From Erpobdella octoculata (taxonomy: Eukaryota; Annelida; Clitellata; Hirudinida; Erpobdellidae): a stretch of DNA of 64,000 bases. The stretch spans positions 27,072,494 through 27,136,493 of the forward strand of contig OZ022245.1 in assembly GCA_963978895.1 (NCBI GenBank), read 5' to 3'. Below, piece after piece: positions 39,003-50,403 of the stretch. The first letter of the stretch is position 1; every line of letters starts with the position of its first letter. A model generated the notes under the pieces. The model did not search any database. It saw only the letters and a list, made by a program, of their open reading frames with translations, and was not told where the DNA came from. A program made the position numbers and the translations under genes.

Positions 39003-42000
39003 TTACGTGGGCGTGTCTCCATCCGGGTCGTAGGCTAAAACAGGGAGAAGCCACTTTTCGATGACTTCAAATTTCATTTCCTTCCTGGCTGCATAATCTT
39101 TAACCTAAAAAAAAACAATATTAAACACATTAAATTGAAAGTTATAATAATTTGAAATCTACTGTCTGTAATTCAAACAAAGCTCCGTCCACTCATCAAC
39201 GTTACAAAACTCCGCCCACTCATTAACATTACATAACTCCGCCTACTCATTAACATAACAATACTCACCTGATCTTTAGCAATCTTTTGAGTACTGAAGT
39301 AAACGGATTTGGGATGAGCAAAGTAGAGCCCGGACACGGCAGCAGCTGGCATCATGGCGAGAGATTCCGTCAGATGGATCCCCAGTTCGTCCGGCCTCAG
39401 GAGTTTCCACATGGTTTCTTTCTCCGTGTGGTCTGGTTGGCTAGGGTAACCGGGGGCGGGTCTTATCCCCTAGAGAAAACAAAAACGAACATTAAAACAC
39501 CGACTTCTTTAAATTTGGGAAGTTTCTTCAAAGCTGAAGATTTTATTAATAGAGACAGATTCACCTGATATTTAATCTGGTGGAGATCTTTGGCATCAAG
39601 TTGCTCTTCGCTGCAGTAGCCCCATAGCTCTTTTCTAACTTTTTCGTGCAGTGCTTCGGCGAATGCCTGATGTTTGCGTTTGATTGACAAATTATTATTA
39701 TTATTAGAATATTTATTACTACAAAATTATTATTACTCATAAATTCAATTCAATTATTTAGAAAATATAATTATTTTAGTGATAAATTTCGTGCGGGTAC
39801 AATTAATCGTTCGAGAAATAAACTCCACCTCCACTAATCTGTCCGCAAGTGCCTTGATCATGATGACGTTATAATCGTCGTATGATTGGTATCTGAAGAA
39901 ATCAACAAATAAACTTTAATACGATTCCTTAAGAATTTATCCTCGAGGTAAGGTGTGAACTGCCATCGGCACCATGACCACCCATCTCGCTGCTATCCTA
40001 CAGATCACATCACCGTTGCCATCCTACCTTTTACCATCACTGCTCCCACCCTACCCATTACCATCACCACTGCCATTCTACCCATTACCATCACTGCTGC
40101 CATTATATCTATTTCAAATCATCCTATCCATTACCATCGTTGCTGCCACTATACCCATTTCTTTACCTCCATTAAACTTCCCGCATTCTATGCAACCATC
40201 ATCATCACCATCAAAACCTACGTGGCAGCCAGTTCGTTAGCACCGAGACATCCAACGGCGAACATCCCGACGTGGTCCACGCAGCCAGACGACTCCGGTG
40301 CAACAAAGTCCGAGAGGCAATAGAAAGCTTCGTCTGACGACGTATCTTTTTCTACCTGGTGGAAAACAGCAATAAAGGTGTTACCTGAAGATGTTACCGA
40401 TAGAAAAGGTTCTATAGGTGTGCAAGGAGAAAGGGTAAGAGAAGATTGTACAGGTGGAAAAAGGTCGGAGTTAAGTACCCAGGTGTGCCTACCTGCTGTC
40501 TGATTCCACGGAGAGTGGCGATGTTGACATTTTCCTCGTCGTAGAGTTTCACGTCGTCTCCGAAACCGGCGGCTCTCCAGAAGCCGATCACACCGTTGCA
40601 CTTGAGCAGTCCTCCGTTTGTGATGTTCTTCAGCAACGTTTGGGCATCTTCGAACAGCTTCTTTGCCTCTTCGCCTGTGATTGATGGTCGAATGTTATTT
40701 AAAAATAAATCTAAAAATATGTATTTTAATCTAAAAAAAAGTTTAATCTGTAATAAATAAAAAGTAAGATAATAATAATGAACTATACCAACCGACTGTG
40801 GGGTCGTCAAAAATTTTTGGGTAGCCCCTGTTGGGGTACTTGCCCCTGATCTGCCACACATTGAAAAATTCCTTCCAATCAATGTAGGGGATGACCTTTC
40901 TCAGGTCGTAATCCCTTAACTCCATCCTCCCCAAGAATGATGGAGGACCTTATGACCGCAATATGAATAAATTATAATATTGCGATACATCGTATATAAT
41001 ATAATATTAATAAATTGTGCAAATCATCGCAACTTACAAACTGGTGGATCTAATTTCCAGTTTATTTTGAATCTCTTCTGCCTGGCGACATCGAGCGGCA
41101 GATACGTACGATCCTAAGACATAAAATTATTGAAACTACTACTGAATAAACATCAGATAATTATAATAAATTATGCAAGCCAATGGTATAACAATTAATA
41201 AATTACAAACCTTGAGCGACAGATAATGGTCGTCTCTGAGCTCCTGATATTGCTCGGAAATATCCTCCAGGAAGTCTTCCTTCTTCGTCTCATCCAGTAA
41301 GGAGCTACACTGAAGTTAAATAAATAATCTCTTTACTTAATTATTCACCAGTTACCGTCATCACTGCCAGAGTCATTAGGCTAGAACTGGATCAGTGGGT
41401 CTGAACTTTAATTTTAATGCCCGTATGGAATTTATAACCTTTCTTTAGTCACCCTCTGAACAACTTATAGGGGGTGCATATCGGCCTCGTATTAAACCTG
41501 AAACGGTTGTCTCACAAAACCACACATGGGGGATATAAAGCTCATACACGGTTAGGTTCCTATATAATAATAAGACCAGACTGAAAAGCAAGATTAAAAC
41601 TCGGCAATGTCGATCAGCTATCCAAGATCAATAAGATGCCAATCAATCAACCAACCAACCACAACAACACCCTTAATAAGATGCCAATCAATCAACCAAC
41701 CACAACAAAACTCTTAATAAGATGCCAATCGACCAACCACAACAACACTCTTCGAGGCATCGAGAACGTGAACCGTAGGTCCCGTATACTTCGGAGCTAT
41801 CTTTACGGCCGTGTGAGTCCTGCGTAACACCAATCGTTCGTAAAAGCTCGATAAATAGAAATCATTAATAAATATGCGAATTCTTTCAAAAATATAAAAT
41901 AAATTCATAATATAAAATTTATGCGTTTAAAATCAGATAACTAACCCTGAATTGGATTGTTAATAATAACCTCGAAGTGGTTGCTCCACCAATCAGGAGT

Positions 42001-43463
42001 GGAATTTTAATTTTTCTCCTTTCGAGCTCTTTGGCAACGTGAATCATTTCATCCAACGAGGGAGTGATCAGCCCGGACAGTCCAATGAAGTCTACATAGT
42101 TTAACATAAATTATGATAATCATTGCCTAACTGCAACACAAACAGAACTATAACAAAATCTCCCACACACAGACATAACAATTAATAATCAGAATTAATT
42201 AAAACAGAATAAATTATAAATTCTCTCCTCACCGGCATTCTCCTTGATGGCAGTTTCGATGATTTTGTCACACGGGGTCATGACCCCGAGGTCGACGACC
42301 CTGTAGTTGTTGCAGCCCAGCACGACGGCCACGATGTTTTTGCCGATGTCGTGCACGTCGCCCTTGACGGTCGCTATGACGAACGTTCCAACGAAGGCGC
42401 CTTTCTGTCGGCAATACGAACGACGTTTCAACCGAGAGACGAATCGATAGTAAAAAGAAAATCTCCCCTACGGTCGAAACTAACCAGGTCATCGTATCCG
42501 TTGAGTTGAATGTTCAGCTGTCTCTCTTCCTCCATGAAGGGGATGAGAAAGCCGACCGCCCTCTTCATGACCCGAGCGGACTTGATGACCTGCGGCAGGA
42601 ACATCTTGCCCGATCCGAACAGGTCACCTACCACACTCATGCCCTTTATTGGTTGATGAACAATAATAATAATAATAATTAATAATGTTAGTGATGATAA
42701 TAATAATAATAATAATAATTAATAATAATAATAAATAATGTTAGTGAATAATAATAATAATAAATAATGTTAGTGAATAATAATAATAATAAATAATGTT
42801 AGTGATGATGGTGATGATGACACATTAAGTGACTGACCTTCATGAGGGGACCCTCGATGATGTTTAGCGGCCTCGGGTAACGGGTCTTGTCCAGCCGGGC
42901 TTCCTCCGTGTCTTCTATCACGTACTTGTCGATACCCTAGGAGGCGAGTTGACCGGGTATATTATCGGGTATATTATCGGGTATAATCGTTACTATCATT
43001 CGGCGGTACAAAAACTCCCTCAAAGATGAGAAGCCATTGTTAAAATAAAATAAAAAAACAATTTGATGTCTTTTAAAATTTACTTGGAAAAATGGTTGTC
43101 GTCACTATGACAACGAAACAAACTTCAACTGACCCTGATGAGGGCGTGCTCCAATCTCTCTTCCACAGTTCCTGACCTCCACACTTCATCCACAATCTGC
43201 TTCTTATCTTTTGCACCAAGACCCTGTTTGTAAGTAAACTTTGTTATCAGATGTTTTCTTTAATTAACCGCAGTGACAAAAACAATTTTTCTGTGCTCTG
43301 AGAAATTTTTCTTTTTAGAGAGCACGTTAAATAAAAATAATAATAATAATAATAATAATGTAGAAAGAAGGAGAAAGACAACCACTACTACTACTACTAC
43401 TAATCACGACTACTACTACTACTACTACTACTACAACTACTACTACTACTACTACCACTACTA

Positions 43464-43518
<55 letters not shown>

Positions 43519-43550
43519 CACTACTACTACCACTACTACTACTACTACTA

Positions 43551-43584
<34 letters not shown>

Positions 43585-46227
43585 CACTACTACTACTACT
43601 ACCTAGCTAACTGGCTTCTCACCTGAGCATAGGAAAGTAGTTTTTCAGTAGCATCAGGGTCCTTGTTCCATAGTATATCCTCGCACAGCTCGAGAAGTTC
43701 TTTGTTGACATCACTGTAGAGAGGTAAGTTACCTGCATTGACGATGCCCATGTCCATACCAGCCTGATGACAAAGGTGATTATATATATATATATATATA
43801 TATGCTAATGAGGTTTCATTTTCCATCATCGTTATTATTAAACAGCTGTCATTTCAAAAGAAAACTAATCCGAACGAGTAGTCGTATATGATATTCACAC
43901 CCACCTGCCGGTAAATGTCGGCAGGTAACATTAGAAGCCGGGCAAGACAAGTCGACCTACCTTGATGGCGTGATAGAGGAAAACACTGTGCATGGCCTCC
44001 CTGATTTTCTCCTTCCCTCGGAAGGCGAACGACAGATTCGACACTCCTCCGCTGATCCTGCACCCGGGATTTTTTTCCTGGATCGAGTTTTTTTTTGTTT
44101 TTTATTTCAATTTTTATGACCCGAGAGAAATGATGATTGTAATTTATGATGAAAATTAAAAATAACTCATTTAATTCTCAATAAAAATCAAAATATATTT
44201 ATTTTATTATTTTTTTAACTGACCAAAATAACTTATTACATTTAAATTATGAAAAAAATGAAGTTTAATATAAATAGAATATAATACCAAATTAAAGTAA
44301 ATTAATTAATTTCATTTATTTCATTGAAAAACGTAATTCATGGCTCAAACTAAATTAGCAATTAACATAGTTATTTCTCCAAAAAATCATAAACTAAAAA
44401 TTAAACAATACAAATTCAAACGAATAAATTATGATAATCGATAGAACTGAACTGAATCCACACCTTGATGACCTTGATGGAGTCGATGAAGTTGATGCCG
44501 TACTTGTTGTGCTCCTCCATGCCCGTCCCGATGGTGAGAATGTTGGGGTCGAAGATGATGTCAGTCGGGTCGAAACCAACCCGGTCCACGAGGATCCTGA
44601 ACGACCGAGTGCAGATCTCCAGCTTTCTATCCACCTCCGTCGCCTGGATGGAGATGGGAACAACCATAAGTGGGTCATGATCATATATTAATGATGATCA
44701 TATGATCATCATGGTCATGGTCATATATTAAATATAAATTGTTCTTTCAATTACCTTTGCTTGTTAGTTAAGGTTTTTCCTCGTACGCTCACTCACTCAC
44801 AATCCTTTCAATCCGTGCATTTTTACATTCGCTCACTCGCAATCATTTCAATCTATGCATTTTTACATTCACTCACTTGCAATCCTTTCAATCCATGCAC
44901 TTTTATATTAACAACCCTTTCAATCCATGCACTTTTACATTAACAATCCTTTCAATACATGCACTTTTACATTCACTCGCTCGCAATCATTTCAATCCAT
45001 GCACTTTTACAATCACTCACACTCACCTGTCCCATCTCGTCAAACGCCATGACGACCACGGCCGCACCGAACAGCTTGATCTCCCTGGCCTTCGCGACAA
45101 AGTCCTGCTCGCCTTCTTTCAAGCTGATGCTGTTGACGATGCACTTTCCCTGAGTGCACTTCAGGCCGGCCACGATTGTCGCGAAGTTGGATGAATCGAT
45201 GCACAGCGGAACCTGACCGGGTAAGAAGAGATCGGTCATGTGCGAACCGTAAAATCAAAACCCGGTCGAAAAGATCGGTCACATAAAAAAACTATATGAC
45301 CGGATAATCAACCCGAAAATTCATAGAATCGATTCATCGAATGAAAATTAATAGAAGAATATTATTATTGATATCCAATCGATAACCCATAAAGGAATTT
45401 TTCATTCCACCACTGGGAAACAAAAATGGATTTGAATTAAGCAGTTCAAGAAATCAATAAACGTTAATCATTATTATTCGATCGGTTTGATATTAACAAG
45501 AAAAACGACAATTTATATAGCGCCGTGTTCGATACAGACCCTGCCGATGTCCGGCTCCGATGAAATGAGGTTGATGAACTTTGACATGGCGGCCTTCCCG
45601 TCGAGCATTCCTTCGTCCATGTTGATGTCCAGGACCACGGCTCCATTCTCCACCTGAGTCTTGGCCACGCTCAGGGCTTCCTTGTAAACAAAAAACAAAA
45701 TCCCTCTGAGTTCAAATTGGAAATTCAGCTACATAAATCAGAAATTCGTTCTTTTTTTTTCTTCAAATTCATCACAAGATCCTATACGGTTCAGAGCTGA
45801 GTTTGAAAAAAAAACTATTCAATGCAGCAGTAGAACAAAGCCACAGGTAGCAGAGAGAGATGATCGGGTTCAATCAGCAGCAAACGGGAAAGTCAGCCGC
45901 GGTTCGAACTTTCCGACAGTTAACAGGAGGAAAATGTGCCGGCGATGGAAGCAGGACAGCTTTCCGTTCTATGAATATGAATGCTTCCCCGCCATACCCC
46001 CCCCTGCATACAAAGGCATAGGAATAAGACTAACGTCGTATTTATCGTCTTTGACGAGCTTACAAAAAGCCCGGGAACCTGCGACGTTGCATCTCTCGCC
46101 GATGTTTGTGAAATTCGAGTAGGAGTTGATCCTCAGTGGCTCGAGCCCTGCGCGCGGGAAAAAAGAAAACAAGTTGCGAAAATTTTCTTTATCTAATTAA
46201 TTTAACTTATTAATAATATTAAATAGT

Positions 46228-46262
<35 letters not shown>

Positions 46263-49200
46263 TGTTTTATTGTGAATAAATGCACTCAGATGAAAAAACA
46301 GAGATCGAGAGAGAAAAAGCGAGACCAGATAGAAGAAGCGATCCCTCGTGCAGAGATGTCGGCGGAACCCTCGGCTGTACGTCTCTGACCGCGTCGGCAA
46401 TCGCTCTTTAAAAAAAAATAATATTATTTTATGTTCATCATTACAAAGTAATGCATGCCAGTAACAATATAGTCTCAGAAGGCAGGCAGACAGGCAGGCT
46501 GGCTGGCTAGATAACCAACTAACTGACTCAGAACAGCTACTGGATAAGGAGATAAAACTTGATATACCTATCTATCGCCTGTCTGTTCAGATTCCACGGA
46601 AAAACTAATACGGCATATGAAAAAAAAAAAATCAAAAAAAGCCTACTTGATGTGCTTCGGTGTTGTTCCGCAGCACCCACCCACTATGTTCACGAGGCCG
46701 TCTTTGGCGAAATACTTTGAAAAATAAAAACCGACCCATTAAACGCGATCGGAAGCGACGGCGGCCGTCGCGAGCGGCTTACCTGGAGCATCTTCCCCGT
46801 GTGTTCCGGCAGTTCGTCGTATTCGCCGAATGTATTCGGAAGTCCTTCGAGTGATGAATTATAATTTTATTGAAACAAATTATTAAATGTTTAAAAAAAA
46901 TTAATATTCAAATTATAATTTTATTAAAAAGTTATTGTTATTATTATTAAATGTTTTAAAAAATTAATATTAAAATTATAATTTTATTAAAAAGTTATTA
47001 TTATTATTATTATTAAATGTTTTTACAAATTCATATATCGATTAGAATCATGAACCGACCGGCGTTCGGGTAGCAGATGACGTAAGCCTTGGTGTTCAGA
47101 CTGACGCACTCTATGAAGGGTCGCATCTCTGAAGCCCCGAGGGCACAGTTGAGTCCGATGCTGGTGAAATTTCATGTTATGTAAAACGAGATCTACATAA
47201 ACTAATAATAATAAAAATATGTCAAATAGCTGGAAAGTAAAAGCAAATTTCCATGTAAAAATATAAAAAAAAATATAAAGTTCAAGTGATAGAAAATCAA
47301 CAAAACAAAATTAAAATAAAACCATTTACACACACATACCACATGGGCTTGGCATGTGACACGCTGATAATGAAAGCCTCCGTGGTCTGCCCAGACAGGG
47401 TCCTGCCGCTCTTGTCTACGATCGTACCCGAAATGAAAATGGGCACCTTCAGTTGTCTTTCCTCCAGTACTGTCTCTATGGCATACAGGGCAGCCTACAT
47501 CGGAGAGCAAACAAGATTTCTATCGCATAGTCTGACAGAAGTTTGAATGGGTACGCCCGCGTGGGGTGCACGCAAATCTCGTGTGGGGTGCACGCAAATC
47601 TCGCGTGGGGTGCACGCAAATCAAAGACCGACCTTGGCATTGGCCGTGTCGAAGATGGTTTCAACGATGAGGACGTCCACCAAACCGTCCAATAGGCCGT
47701 AAGTCGCTTCTTTGTAAGCCTGCACCAACTCATCAAAGGCTAACAAAAACAGAACAAAGATACATTTGTAAGAAGTATTTTTCACTGCGGAATACGATTT
47801 TCGATAGAAAGTACTAAAATATTTGTAAATCCGCAAGAGTTTATTTATAGAAGAGAAAAGGTTAAAGTGTCAACAAGTAGATCTTCATTACAAAACCAAC
47901 ATAAAAACATAACAGTTGACTAACTGATATTCCTGTACTCCGGTTTTTCAACTGATGGTGAGATGGAGAGAGTCCTGTTCGTGGGACCGAGCGCTCCTGC
48001 GACGTATCTTCTGACACCTTTAGACGATCAAAGAAAAACTTTTTTAGGTTGTCGATATTAACAAACGCAGATAAAAGAAAAATATAAGAGGCACTGGTGG
48101 CAGAGCGGTAGAGCGTTTGCCCGTCGATCGTTAGTTCGGCAGTTCGAGCCTTGTCGGCGTCACCAGCGTAACTCCCTTAAGCAAGAGGTTTACTCGCATT
48201 GCTAAAGGTATAGGTTCCAATAAATGGATCCCTTTCTTAAAAATAAAAAAAACTTTCAAAACTCGTCTGCCTACCTGTCGCTTTCGTGACGTCGTCCGCT
48301 GCTCGTCTGGCAAGCAAGGCGGCCTCGTGATTCAATCTGTACCCCTGTTGTTTGCAGGATAGTAAATATTATTATTATTATTATTAACTAGCTGGGATGC
48401 CCGTAGTTTTCCCCGAGTTTTTTCGGCCATGGAACGCAAGGGTATTGGCAGATTATTTTCAAAGTTGCCCTAAAAACCAGCCCCTTGTCCATCCATTACA
48501 AGTGTAGAAAATTTCAATAAAATCATTTCAGGTGTTTAAATATCAAGCCGATAAACACAAACATGCGTTCATTTTTATATATAAAAGAAACATATTTGAA
48601 CTAATGATATTTAAAACATATATTATTAATAACATATGATTTAAACTTATAACTAAAAAAATATTAGATCCGTCTATAAATATCTGGAGGTTCGGAAAAG
48701 AATAACTTTCTAACCATGTGTTCGAGGCCATAATCAGCTTGTGCGATGCTGGTGCTGTTGAACGTGTTCGTCTCGATGAAATCTGCTCCCGCTTCCAGAT
48801 AATCCTGCGACGGACATTTTTTTATTTGATAATAATCGTCGGAGCACTTATTTATTACCTTGTGTTTTGAAGCAGAGAACTCTTAAGTTTCTGTGTAACT
48901 TTTAATTTAATGCATAGAGCTGGTAATTCAATGCATGTAGCTTTATTGACTAACTTGCAATGGACAAATTGAATGATTAAATAAGATTTAACTATACAAG
49001 AGTCAATATTTTATTATTCAAAAAAAAAACAAAATTAAACCAGTTTTTTTATCCTAAAAACAATTTAATTAAAAAAAAACATTAAGAAGAGCATACCTTA
49101 TGAATTTTATAAATATACTCAGGCTGTGTGATACTCAATAGATCATTGTCCCCCTTCAGGGGTTTGGAGTGACCTATGAACTCTGACCCCCTGAAATCTT

Positions 49201-49777
49201 CTTCTTCAAGCCTCAACTGCTGTATCATTGTTCCCATGCCCCCATCGAAAATCATCACCCTCTCCTGAAGAGAAGCAAGGAGTTCTCGCTCAACTGAAAA
49301 AAAAACAACAGTCGTGTTTATTAAGATAAGAGTAAGACCATCAAGTATGATCTAAAAGTCCTTGTCCCCTGAAAACCCAAGTGTATAAGTTGAAGACTCA
49401 ATACCGCTGTACCACCGTGCCTCAGCTCAACCAGCTGAGACATCCAAATATTTGACAGACCAGGTGTGGTAATAAAAAAATTCCATGCTCACTTTCTAAA
49501 TAATCCATTTCTTGTGCATCCAAATTATATCAATAATAGCAGATCTGAACCAGAGATAGGATATGATAACTTAATATGAGTTAATAAAAATTTAACTTGC
49601 TGTACTTTAAAGAAACGCGCGACGCAGTAGCACACCATGCGGTGTATGGGCGAGCGAGGGCCAGTTCCACGATCTGATTGCTTATATACTTTCGTTTATT
49701 TAGAAAAGTTTTTGTAGCGCCGATTTTTTTACAATTGCTGCCACATGTGGCTATCAAGTTCAAAATTCACCAGACAT
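39003..49777 (-). CDS. MTR: Cobalamin-dependent methionine synthase
   Basis: Exons 5' to 3': 49771-49777 (tentative), 49097-49293, 48715-48804, 48275-48344, 47925-48017, 47633-47739, 47340-47494, 47060-47160, 46783-46844, 46647-46714, 46326-46405, 46035-46147, 45540-45680, 45027-45212, 44464-44643, 43961-44077, 43623-43763, 43134-43223, 42838-42936, 42485-42643, 42233-42404, 41971-42091, 41738-41819, 41211-41309, 41038-41113, 40793-40948, 40493-40674, 40222-40355, 39829-39892, 39565-39666, 39269-39469, 39003-39104; 3747 nt, 1248 aa (human 1265). It transfers methyl from methyltetrahydrofolate via B12 to homocysteine. In order: homocysteine domain with zinc ligands in IGLNCALG and VGGCCG; folate domain ([30 protein letters not shown]); B12 domain with DVHDIG; AdoMet reactivation domain with [15 protein letters not shown]. 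The proposed first exon encodes only Met-Ser. Confidence 0.96.
41630..41752. repeat. MTR: Tandem repeat overlapping an MTR 5' splice site
   Basis: Three units (41630-41674, 41675-41715, 41716-41752; 45, 41 and 37 bp), each starting AATAAGATGCCAATC on the plus strand and differing by steps of CAAC/CAAT. On the gene strand every unit contains GTTGTGGTTGGT. The exon 41738-41819 ends inside the last unit, so two further copies of its 3' end and GTTGGT donor lie in the intron. Confidence 0.95.
42660..42805. repeat. (AAT)n with interspersed ATGTTAGTGA units in an MTR intron
   Basis: AATAATAAT runs punctuated by four AATGTTAGTGA segments, about 35 bp from the exon ending at 42838. Confidence 0.85.
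43374..43602. repeat. (ACT)n triplet repeat in an MTR intron
   Basis: About 225 bp of CTA/ACT triplets with CAC interruptions, about 20 bp from the exon ending at 43623. It is preceded by an (AAT)n tract at 43335-43360. The poly-Tyr and poly-Val frames are artefacts. Confidence 0.96.
44787..45020. repeat. ~36-40-bp minisatellite in an MTR intron
   Basis: Six or so copies of a unit like CTTTCAATCCATGCACTTTT followed by ACATTCACTCACTCGCAAT. It runs up to the exon donor at 45027. Confidence 0.9.
47556..47626. repeat. ~24-bp minisatellite beside an MTR donor site
   Basis: Three copies of GTGGGGTGCACGCAAATCTC-like sequence ending 7 bp before the exon whose last base is 47633. GC-rich for this intron. 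Confidence 0.9.
48090..48253 (+). mobile_element. tRNA-derived SINE in an MTR intron
   Basis: TGGTGGCAGAGCGGTAGAGCG is a good polymerase III A-box region and GCAGTTCGAGCC a good B-box about 40 nt on. GGTGGC and GTCACC can pair as an acceptor stem. A unique body follows, with an A-rich tail (CTTAAAAATAAAAAAAAC). The anticodon region is degenerate, so it is a SINE head rather than a functional tRNA. Confidence 0.7.
48378..48530. mobile_element. Possible dispersed-repeat fragment in an MTR intron
   Basis: ACTAGCTGGGATGCCCGTAG resembles the 'CTAGCTG..GCCCG' motif seen at ends of many invertebrate interspersed repeats; GC-rich sequence follows. Family not established. Confidence 0.3.
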
Positions 49778-50403
49778 GGAACAGTGTTTTATAACAAGCT
49801 AATAAAACAACTAACACATTGGTTTGGTATAATTTACGTTTCTAACAGACGCACCTAGCAGAACGACATGAGGTACCAAAACGACCTAAGAGGTATGGAT
49901 TAAGGACCTTTAATCACAATTATTTGCGTTTGCATCACTTTTAACCAGACACCTTACCAGCTGAGCTATCCTAGCACATATGAAACATATATTTGACGGG
50001 TCAGGTATGTGATATTGTTTTCGTTATTAATTTTCAATAGAACATCTCAAATGTCGACTCTTGATTTAATTATTACGCGTACAATCAATACCTTTCTGTA
50101 CAGCTAACTTTATTTCGCCTCTTTTCTTTCGAATGACGTTATTGTTCACTAAAAAACATTGGTGTTGTTCAGAGAAAAAGTATATATCTGCGAGATGGCT
50201 TTAGAAAGCAAGACACTGCAGTAATAATAATAGGTAATAAATAGCAATAATATTACACCACGGACATTTTATGCATTAAAAACCCATAACTTCTCTTCAA
50301 GGAGAAAGCGAAAAATTACCTCGAGCTTAGCCGTAGTCGTAACATTTACGTAGCTAAGCTTTTTAAAAAGCCAACCATAGCTGAAAGCTGACACAATAAT
50401 ACC
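49778..50403. promoter_or_regulatory. Head-to-head spacer between MTR and KLHL10
   Basis: 626 bp between the proposed MTR start and the KLHL10 start. It includes a minus-strand tRNA-like stretch near 49950-49985 (GCTAGGATAGCTCAGCTGGT with an A-box). That suggests a decayed SINE, although no clean B-box was found. Confidence 0.4.

Noticed and set aside
43327..43626. Poly-Tyr and poly-Val open frames
   Set aside because: Read-through of the (ACT)n repeat in an MTR intron.
48090..48165. Functional tRNA gene
   Set aside because: The anticodon and T-stem regions do not pair properly and an A-rich tail follows, so a SINE is a better reading.
49581..49763. Minus-strand 60-codon frame upstream of MTR
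   Set aside because: No family resemblance and no phase-compatible junction to the next MTR exon.
50341..50400. MTR first exon starting ATGTTACGACTACGG on the minus strand near 50345
   Set aside because: Its donor would leave two bases, out of phase with the exon starting at 49293.
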